Source of the DNA: UMGS1279 sp045577495
GTDB taxonomy: Bacteria > Bacillota > Clostridia > Oscillospirales > Acutalibacteraceae
Assembly (NCBI GenBank): GCA_045577495.1
Contig: JAZNIK010000014.1
Span: 1 to 12,091, forward strand
Reading direction: 5' to 3'
Length of the DNA: 12,091 nt
The number at the start of each line of letters is the position of its first letter. Position 1 is the first letter of the stretch. The position numbers and the translations under genes are program-made. Positions 7,561 through 12,091 of this stretch are shown here, one piece after another. The notes under the pieces were generated by a model. That model was not told where the DNA came from. It saw only the letters and a program-made list of their open reading frames with translations, and ran no database searches.

Positions 7561-8334
7561 TTACAAAATAACCCTTTCAACTTGTGTTGTAAGACCTGAC
7601 TTCTTATCAACGGTGAAGATGCATCCGTTAAGTTCAACATTACCAACAGCGTTTTTGAATTTTATTGGCAGTTTATCCTTAAGTTTACTAATAATAATGT
7701 CTTTATCAACACCTAAAACAGAGTGTTTAACCCCAGTCATACCAATATCGGTAATATAACCCGTACCATTTGGCAAAATCTGTTCATCGGCAGTTTGAAT
7801 ATGTGTATGGGTTCCAAAAACTGCAGTAACTTTTCCATCTAAATAAAAACCCATAGCACGCTTTTCAGATGTTGCCTCTGCGTGAAGGTCTACAAAAATT
7901 ATTTTTATGCCATTTTCTTTTGCTTCACTTATCAATCTGTCGGCAGTTTTAAACGGGCAGTCCATATTCTCCATATAAACAACGCCCAAAATATTAATAA
8001 CGGCAATGCTAGTATATACTAGGTCGATATATGTGATACCTTTCCCCGCAATAGAATTAGGGAGATTTGCAGGTCTTAGAATAAAATCATTTGATTCAAG
8101 CATATCGTAAATTTCGGTTCTGCGAATCGAGTGATTACCACCGGTAATTACATCAACACCTGCAGAGAATAAAAGCTCTGCACTGCTTGGCAAAATTCCG
8201 TTGCCCTCTGCAGAATTTTCTCCGTTTGCTATTACAACATCTATATTATATTTGTTTTTTATAAACGAAAGCTTATTAAGTAAAAATTCACAGCCTAGTT
8301 TACCACAAACATCGCCAATGACTAAAACACGCAT
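7561..8334 (-). CDS. ymdB: YmdB-family metallophosphodiesterase (TIGR00282)
   Basis: Calcineurin-like phosphoesterase. The Bacillus subtilis homologue YmdB hydrolyses 2',3'-cyclic nucleotides and influences biofilm and motility decisions. The 257-residue product is close to the usual length of about 264. The dinuclear-metal and catalytic residues are all present: Asp8 in IGDVCG, Glu39-Asn40 in NGEN, Asn67-His68 in GGNH, His151 in DLHAEATSEK, and His176 and His178 in GTHTHIQTAD. The region after GNH reads SIRR rather than the usual aromatic-Asp, a mild departure. Start: the ATG at 8332-8334 gives the family N-terminus MRVLVIGDV and is preceded by AAAGGA; an 18-residue extension up to 8388 has no homology and overlaps the promoter. 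It has its own promoter, and no RNase Y gene is adjacent as in Bacillus. No terminator is visible before the next gene, so read-through leftward is possible. Confidence 0.95.
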   Translation of the reverse strand: MRVLVIGDVCGKLGCEFLLNKLSFIKNKYNIDVVIANGENSAEGNGILPSSAELLFSAGVDVITGGNHSIRRTEIYDMLESNDFILRPANLPNSIAGKGITYIDLVYTSIAVINILGVVYMENMDCPFKTADRLISEAKENGIKIIFVDLHAEATSEKRAMGFYLDGKVTAVFGTHTHIQTADEQILPNGTGYITDIGMTGVKHSVLGVDKDIIISKLKDKLPIKFKNAVGNVELNGCIFTVDKKSGLTTQVERVIL

Positions 8335-8359
8335 TTTAATACATCCTTTCACAGATATA

Positions 8360-8388
8360 ATTCTACAATAAAAAGTAAAATTTTGCAA
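8360..8388 (-). promoter_or_regulatory. Promoter of ymdB
   Basis: Read leftward, TTGCAA (8383-8388), a 17-base spacer and TAGAAT (8360-8365) match a sigma-A promoter. The predicted start gives a leader of about 20 bases before the ATG at 8334. It lies back to back with the lipoprotein promoter; the two -35 boxes are about 45 bases apart. Confidence 0.65.
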
Positions 8389-8432
8389 TATATTTTAACT
8401 CGTTTATTAAAGGTTTTAATATCAAATATAAC

Positions 8433-8461
8433 TTGACTTTAATTAAGTAATAGTGTAAACT
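8433..8461 (+). promoter_or_regulatory. Promoter of the small-lipoprotein pair
   Basis: TTGACT (8433-8438), a 17-base spacer and TAAACT (8456-8461) form a good sigma-A promoter with transcription starting around 8468. The leader of about 30 bases contains an AT-only palindrome, AATTTAATTAAATT (8472-8485), just before the ribosome site. Confidence 0.7.
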
Positions 8462-8485
8462 GAATATAGTAAATTTAATTAAATT

Positions 8486-8490
8486 GGGGG
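8486..8490 (+). promoter_or_regulatory. Ribosome binding site that sets the first lipoprotein's start
   Basis: A GGGGG run touches an ATG at 8491 and lies 6 bases before a second in-frame ATG at 8497. The spacing favours 8497, giving the standard signal-peptide start Met-Lys-Asn. Confidence 0.6.
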
Positions 8491-8496
8491 ATGAAT

Positions 8497-8742
8497 ATGA
8501 AAAATATTTTTCGTTTAAGTATAGCAGTTTTGCTTATAATTTCATTGTTTGTTTTATCTGCTTGTAAGGGTAATGGCAAAGAGATTGATGTTCCTTTAGA
8601 TTCGAGTTCTAACATACAGGCTTCTTCAAGTAATAATGAAGTTTCATCTGAAGAAACTCAGACGGAAAATGATATTTTAGAAGATGATATCCAAACCGGT
8701 CAGGATGTTGTCATTGATATGGGCGAAGAATTTTTTGAATAA
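8497..8742 (+). CDS. Small acidic, serine-rich predicted lipoprotein of unknown function
   Basis: An 81-residue protein with a clear lipoprotein signal: MKNIFR, a hydrophobic core, then the lipobox LSAC with Cys23. The mature part is short, acidic and low in complexity: Ser/Asn-rich at about 35-52, then Glu/Asp-rich to the end, closing with GEEFFE. No folded domain is recognisable, and no function is proposed. It is expressed from the promoter at 8433-8461 and lies 17 bases ahead of a second, longer lipoprotein of similar style. The pair is probably co-transcribed and may have arisen by duplication, although similarity beyond signal peptide and composition is not evident. That it is a real gene is supported by the promoter, ribosome site, intact signal peptide and position; its role is open. 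Confidence 0.75.
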   Translation: MKNIFRLSIAVLLIISLFVLSACKGNGKEIDVPLDSSSNIQASSSNNEVSSEETQTENDILEDDIQTGQDVVIDMGEEFFE

Positions 8743-8759
8743 AATTTATGGAGGTTTTT

Positions 8760-9395
8760 ATGACTAAGCAAATTATAAAAATTGTTTCACTACTATTATC
8801 ACTTGTTATTTTGCTCACCTTGGGCGCCTGTGATAAAAATAAAAAAAATGATGAAAGTTCATCAGTATCCGAAATTGTATCTAACCAGGAAGCTGAAAAT
8901 GAAAACACCGAGGATACTACTTCCGAAAGCGATGTTACCGTTAATGCACAAAACCCAACAAGCAGTAGCGATACTAATGATACTTCCTCTAAAAAAGAAG
9001 ATACAAATTCAACCAAAAAAGAGGATGAAAAGCATTGGTATGATTGGATAGTTGATATCTTTACTCCTAATAAAGATAAGGATAACAAAGAAGATATATC
9101 ATCTCAAACCGTTTCTTCAAGTTCTGCTACCGAGAGCAAAGAACCAACTACATCAAACAGTTCTTCTACACCAAGCAATTCACAAGATACTTCGAGTACA
9201 GTTTCGGGTGATGATAGTTCATCATATGTTCCTTCTGAGGAAAGCAGTTCTTCCAGTGAGCCTCAAAGTTCAAGCAAACCCGAAAGTAGCAGTTCTTCTT
9301 CTAAGCCGGAAAGTAGTAGTTCACAGCCCGACACAAGCAGTAAGAACGATGGTTGGACAGGTGACTATATAATCAACACTACCCCAAATAGTTAA
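8760..9395 (+). CDS. Serine-rich predicted lipoprotein of unknown function
   Basis: A 211-residue protein with signal peptide and lipobox LGAC (Cys24). The mature chain looks almost wholly disordered: about 56 of 211 residues are Ser, with much Thr, Asp, Glu, Lys and Pro. Two features stand out: an isolated aromatic patch KHWYDWIVDIFTP (91-103) between the linkers, and a non-repetitive C-terminal tail GWTGDYIINTTPN (198-210). Residues 171-188 are two perfect copies of a nine-residue unit, SSKPESSSS. GGAGG (8750-8754) lies 5 bases before the ATG at 8760, so a Met four codons earlier is rejected. It is the second gene of a two-lipoprotein operon ending at the terminator at 9417-9445. The architecture suggests a membrane-tethered stalk displaying a short motif (inference); no family is recognised. 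Confidence 0.8.
   Translation: MTKQIIKIVSLLLSLVILLTLGACDKNKKNDESSSVSEIVSNQEAENENTEDTTSESDVTVNAQNPTSSSDTNDTSSKKEDTNSTKKEDEKHWYDWIVDIFTPNKDKDNKEDISSQTVSSSSATESKEPTTSNSSSTPSNSQDTSSTVSGDDSSSYVPSEESSSSSEPQSSSKPESSSSSSKPESSSSQPDTSSKNDGWTGDYIINTTPNS
9270..9323 (+). repeat. Tandem 9-residue coding repeat in the serine-rich lipoprotein
   Basis: Two adjacent 27-base units each encode SSKPESSSS. Six of the nine codons differ between copies, yet every change is silent, so the peptide repeat is exact while the DNA repeat is not. Confidence 0.8.
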
Positions 9396-9416
9396 TAATA
9401 TCTAATTTTTTATATT

Positions 9417-9445
9417 GTGCCTTGAATTTTCAAGGCACTTTTTTT
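9417..9445 (+). terminator. Rho-independent terminator of the lipoprotein operon
   Basis: A 9-bp perfect stem (GTGCCTTGA / TCAAGGCAC) with an ATTT loop is followed at once by seven T residues. It lies 21 bases after the lipoprotein stop codon. This is the strongest terminator in the window. Confidence 0.93.
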
Positions 9446-9455
9446 ATAAAATTAT

Positions 9456-9484
9456 AAGGTGTTATGCAAAAAACATAACACCTT
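9456..9484 (-). terminator. Stem-loop terminator after maf
   Basis: An 11-bp perfect stem (AAGGTGTTATG / CATAACACCTT) with a 7-base loop lies 18 bases past the maf stop codon. Read leftward it is followed by ATAATTTTAT rather than a clean U-run. It faces the lipoprotein terminator, so the two convergent units are insulated from each other. Confidence 0.75.
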
Positions 9485-9502
9485 TAACGCAACAAAGCAT
9501 TT

Positions 9503-10063
9503 TTATTCTATAGGTTTTTCACCAAATTTTTTTAATAATAAATCAACGTAGGAACAGGGGAAACCAACTATCGAAAAATAATCACCTTTTATCGACTTAA
9601 CAAAGGCGGAACCTTTACCTTGAACGGCATATGCACCTGCTTTATCCATAGGCTCATTGGTTTTTATGTAATCTAATATTTCTTGGTGTGTTATTTTTCT
9701 GAATTTTACTTTGCTGGAAATACATTTTGTAATGCAAATATTATTTTTTATAACAGTTATTCCCGTGTGCACTGTATGAGTTTTACCCGATAGGACATTT
9801 AACATATTAAAAGCATCTTCTGTATCTTTAGGTTTACCTAAAATTTTATTTTTAATTGCAACAACAGTATCAGAACCAATTACTATATCATTCATATCTG
9901 CCTTTATGCATTTTGCCTTTTTAAAAGATAATTCTTTAACTAACTTTTTTGGATTTTTAATATTAATATTTTCATCGCAATCTGCAGGAATAACTTTAAA
10001 ATTATATCCCAAAAGAGATAAAAGTTCTTTTCTTCTGGGTGAATTTGATGCTAAAATTATCAT
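9503..10063 (-). CDS. maf: Maf family nucleoside triphosphate pyrophosphatase
   Basis: Cytosolic enzyme that hydrolyses non-canonical or excess nucleoside triphosphates to monophosphate and pyrophosphate. The characterised YhdE/Maf branch acts on dTTP, UTP and modified pyrimidine nucleotides, and the Bacillus homologue has been linked to septum formation. The 186-residue product is near full family length (about 190). Motifs: ILASNSPRRKELL (3-15), GSDTVV (63-68, Ser in place of the common Ala), KTHTVHTG (94-101), KAGAYAVQGKGSAFV (141-155) and GDYFSIVGFP (160-169). The AGAYxxQG segment fits the Bacillus Maf/YhdE branch rather than the YceF branch. AGAGGT lies 5 bases before the ATG at 10061-10063. 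It is downstream of secF, with a stem-loop intervening and no room for a separate promoter, so it is probably expressed by read-through. Confidence 0.95.
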   Translation of the reverse strand: MIILASNSPRRKELLSLLGYNFKVIPADCDENINIKNPKKLVKELSFKKAKCIKADMNDIVIGSDTVVAIKNKILGKPKDTEDAFNMLNVLSGKTHTVHTGITVIKNNICITKCISSKVKFRKITHQEILDYIKTNEPMDKAGAYAVQGKGSAFVKSIKGDYFSIVGFPCSYVDLLLKKFGEKPIE

Positions 10064-10082
10064 TTTTTACCTCTAAATATAA

Positions 10083-10106
10083 AAGCCACGACAAACGCCG
10101 TGGCTT
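10083..10106 (-). terminator. Stem-loop between secF and maf (terminator or attenuator)
   Basis: An 8-bp perfect stem (AAGCCACG / CGTGGCTT) with an 8-base loop lies 10 bases after the secF stop codon. Read leftward the closing arm runs into TTTTATATTT, a moderate U-tract. Only 8 bases separate it from the maf ribosome site, so it probably reduces rather than abolishes transcription into maf. Confidence 0.7.
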
Positions 10107-10116
10107 ATTTTTAATA

Positions 10117-11088
10117 TTACGCTTTAACCTTTTTTGAAGGTGATTTAGCTTCTTTTTTTGCTTTTCTTTCGCTAGAAGCTTTGCGCCAATGATACCAAAG
10201 TGGGCTTGAAAGACAAATAGAAGATACGCAACCCGAAAGTATACCAATAGCCATAGGAATTGCAAAACTACGAAGTGAGGATAAACCAAAGAACTCAGAA
10301 ACAACAACAACTGTTATAATTGCTAAGAAGGTAGCTACTGTTGTTTTAATGGTTCTGCCTAAAGATTGATTAATACTCATATTAACGCGTTTATCAAAGT
10401 CCATTGAGGGATACAATTTATCGTTTTCGCGCATACGGTCATAAATAACGATGGTGTCGTTAAGAGAATAACCAAGAGTTGTAAGAATAACCGACATAAA
10501 GTTAGAGTCGATTTCCAAGCGGAAAATAATGCAAGAAATAAATGCGATAATACAGTCTAAAAATAGAGCCAACAAAGAGAACATACCGGCTGAAACACCG
10601 CCGATTTTACGGAAACGAATACCAACATAAACTACAACTAAAATACCCGCTAAAATAACACCGATTAAGCATTTTAAGAAGAAGTTGCCTGCAACTGCAG
10701 GGCTAACCGAGTTAGAGTCGCCGATTGCGAGTTTATTATCCTTAAAGGTATCTTCAAGTTTGGTTAAAACTTTGCTCTGCATTTCTGCAGAAACAGCCTC
10801 GTCCGATACAAGGGTAATAACCAACTTTTTAGAATTAGAATTAAAGCCGGTGCTTTCTGTAACCTTAACATCCTTTTTAAGAGTATCTTCAATAATATCC
10901 TGTGCTTTATCTAAATCAACCTTGCCGGTATATGTGTAGGTGAACATTGTACCGCCTTTAAAATCAATGCTAAGCTTAGCACCAAAAATACCAAAAAGAA
11001 TAGCGCCGATTAAAATAATTGCAACATATCCAATAACAAAGAATTTGCAGTTTTTAATGAAATCAAAATTTGTTTCTTTTTTAAACAT
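10117..11088 (-). CDS. secF: Protein translocase subunit SecF
   Basis: Membrane partner of SecD that uses the proton-motive force to help pull exported proteins out of the SecYEG channel. The 323-residue product has TM1 at about 15-35, then the family signature IDFKGGT (41-47), an extracytoplasmic domain to about 136, and five further spans at about 137-158, 165-189, 195-216, 247-265 and 275-297. LGYSLNDTIVIYDRMREN (205-222) is the conserved SecF TM4 motif, with the charged residues used in proton coupling, and INQSLGRTIKTT (239-250) follows. The C-terminal tail is strongly basic. Start: the ATG at 11086-11088 has AGGAGG upstream and overlaps the secD stop codon by 8 bases, implying translational coupling. 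A reading 39 codons longer lies inside secD and is rejected. Confidence 0.97.
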   Translation of the reverse strand: MFKKETNFDFIKNCKFFVIGYVAIILIGAILFGIFGAKLSIDFKGGTMFTYTYTGKVDLDKAQDIIEDTLKKDVKVTESTGFNSNSKKLVITLVSDEAVSAEMQSKVLTKLEDTFKDNKLAIGDSNSVSPAVAGNFFLKCLIGVILAGILVVVYVGIRFRKIGGVSAGMFSLLALFLDCIIAFISCIIFRLEIDSNFMSVILTTLGYSLNDTIVIYDRMRENDKLYPSMDFDKRVNMSINQSLGRTIKTTVATFLAIITVVVVSEFFGLSSLRSFAIPMAIGILSGCVSSICLSSPLWYHWRKASSERKAKKEAKSPSKKVKA

Positions 11089-12091
11089 TCTCGGCACCTC
11101 CTTCAGTTTGTTTTTTGCTTTTTTTAGGTGCACCATATAACCAAGGTTTACGCAAGAACTTAAATCTTGAAACGCTTCTGAGCATTGAACGAGAAGCGTA
11201 AACACCCATAATCATATTGAAAATAACACCTATGAGGAGTGTATAACCAAAGGAATAAACAGAACCGGTTACGGAAGAACCAAAGAACTGCATAATTGGT
11301 GAGAAAATTTTACCCATCAATGTATCTGCAGTACCAAAAGCGCCCATCATAACAGCAGCAACGATGAAAACGGTAACGTTACCATCTAACACAGCGTTAA
11401 AGCTGTTGTCAAAACCTGCTTCAATAGCACCGTCGATTGTTTTGCCCTTGCGGAATTCTTCACGAATACGCTCAGATGCAATAACGTTAGCATCAACACC
11501 CATACCGATAGAAAGAATAATACCGGCAATACCCGGAATTGTTAATGTAACACCCTTTGCGTCTGCAAAGAAACCGGAAGAACAAGCAATCATACCTGCA
11601 ACCTGACCAAGCAATGCAATAGAGGTTATAACACCTGGTAAACGGAACATTAAAATCATAACAATGCAAATAACAATGAAAGCAATAACACCCGCAATTG
11701 TCATAACATTAAGAGCTTGTGCGCCAAGGTTTGGACTGATAATTTGAAGTTTTGACTCATCAACAGTTAAAGCAAAGGGGAGAGAACCTGCATTGATTTT
11801 TGCAGCAAGTTCAGTAGCGGAATCTGCATCAAAGTCGCCCGAAATAATCGCTTTACCATCAGTAATAGCCTCATTAACTGTAGGAGCAGAAATCATTGTA
11901 TCATCCATCCAAATGGAGATAACCTGACCTTTAAGTCTGGCAGTAGCAGAAGCAAATTTAGAGGCACCCGATTTTGTAAGCTCTAACTGAACAAGATAAC
12001 CGTTATTTTCTTGGTTATATCCGGGACTTGCACTTGCAATATCATCAGCGCCCTCTAAAATAACAGTATCGCTAGTTTCGCCCTCACAGAA
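11081..12091 (-). CDS. secD: Protein translocase subunit SecD, 5' end outside window
   Basis: Larger SecDF subunit. The C-terminal 336 residues are visible and the N-terminus (TM1 and most of the first periplasmic region) lies beyond the right edge. The reading frame is open through to base 12091, so the apparent ATG at 11908 is internal. Visible landmarks are GADDIASA (about 15-22), LVQLELTKSGASKFA (about 38-52), AGSLPFALTVDES (about 101-113), and TM segments starting with LNVMTIAGVIAF. The TM4 motif GMGVDANVIASERIREE (about 196-212) and DGNVTVFIVA (about 236-245) follow. Relative to typical SecD, about 20 to 24 extra residues (around 255-278) separate the last two membrane spans. The tail KKSKKQTEGGAENV is hydrophilic. 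It overlaps secF by 8 bases. Confidence 0.97.
   Translation of the reverse strand, partial: FCEGETSDTVILEGADDIASASPGYNQENNGYLVQLELTKSGASKFASATARLKGQVISIWMDDTMISAPTVNEAITDGKAIISGDFDADSATELAAKINAGSLPFALTVDESKLQIISPNLGAQALNVMTIAGVIAFIVICIVMILMFRLPGVITSIALLGQVAGMIACSSGFFADAKGVTLTIPGIAGIILSIGMGVDANVIASERIREEFRKGKTIDGAIEAGFDNSFNAVLDGNVTVFIVAAVMMGAFGTADTLMGKIFSPIMQFFGSSVTGSVYSFGYTLLIGVIFNMIMGVYASRSMLRSVSRFKFLRKPWLYGAPKKSKKQTEGGAENV

Noticed and set aside
8472..8485. AATTTAATTAAATT palindrome as an operator
   Set aside because: It is composed only of A and T in an AT-rich leader, so chance is a sufficient explanation without comparative support.
8711..9088. Minus-strand Ser/Leu-rich frame of 125 codons opposite the lipoproteins
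   Set aside because: It is the complement of serine-rich coding DNA, with no ribosome site, and the plus frame has signal peptides, a promoter and a terminator.
9417..9484. Two adjacent stem-loops considered as a small RNA or a short CRISPR-like pair
   Set aside because: The stems are unrelated in sequence and each fits as the terminator of the gene converging on it.
10002..10310. Minus-strand frame of 102 codons spanning the secF end and the maf start
   Set aside because: It overlaps two well-supported genes in another frame and crosses the stem-loop between them; no family features.
11909..12091. Possibility that SecD starts at the ATG at 11908
   Set aside because: The frame stays open to the window edge and encodes conserved SecD sequence (LEGADDIASA, LVQLELTKSG), so that ATG is internal.
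1..12091. Defence system, prophage, insertion sequence, tRNA or rRNA
   Set aside because: Every substantial frame is explained by core metabolism, transport, export or lipoprotein genes; no transposase, integrase, terminal repeats or RNA-gene signatures were seen.

Overview
The window looks like a stretch of low-GC Gram-positive chromosome. AT-rich DNA, strong AGGAGG-type ribosome sites, lipobox lipoproteins, separate secD and secF, and an asp23-fakA-recG cluster all point to the Clostridia. The SecD/SecF sequences and serine-rich lipoproteins suggest an Oscillospirales/Ruminococcaceae-like gut or rumen anaerobe. That placement is an inference from gene style, not from a marker tree. Nearly everything is on the minus strand; the only plus-strand genes are two small lipoproteins.

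Layout from left to right. (1) 1-1562: an amino-acid ABC uptake system, with a lipoprotein binding protein followed by its permease, which runs off the left edge. A perfect palindrome lies between the two genes. (2) 1670-7474: an apparent operon read leftward from a good promoter at 7506-7534, in the order family-5 solute-binding lipoprotein, Asp23/Gls24 protein (yloU), fatty acid kinase catalytic subunit fakA (yloV), recG helicase. It ends at an AT-rich stem-loop at 1635-1664. (3) 7561-8334: ymdB-type metallophosphodiesterase with its own promoter. (4) 8497-9395: two tandem Ser/Asp/Glu-rich lipoproteins of unknown function, read rightward from a clear promoter and ending at a strong terminator. 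(5) 9503-12091: secD (5' end outside the window), secF and maf, read leftward. secD and secF overlap by 8 bases, and a stem-loop sits immediately ahead of maf.

Most genes are housekeeping: amino-acid uptake, exogenous fatty acid activation, recombination and fork repair, cyclic-nucleotide hydrolysis, Sec export and nucleotide-pool sanitation. The accessory material is the serine-rich lipoprotein pair and the orphan family-5 binding protein heading the fakA-recG operon. I found no tRNA, rRNA, CRISPR array, insertion sequence, phage gene or defence system. There is no gene-free stretch over 300 bases; the longest gaps (about 107 to 162 bases) hold the promoters and stem-loops listed. I see no convincing undescribed system here; the findings are modest leads.
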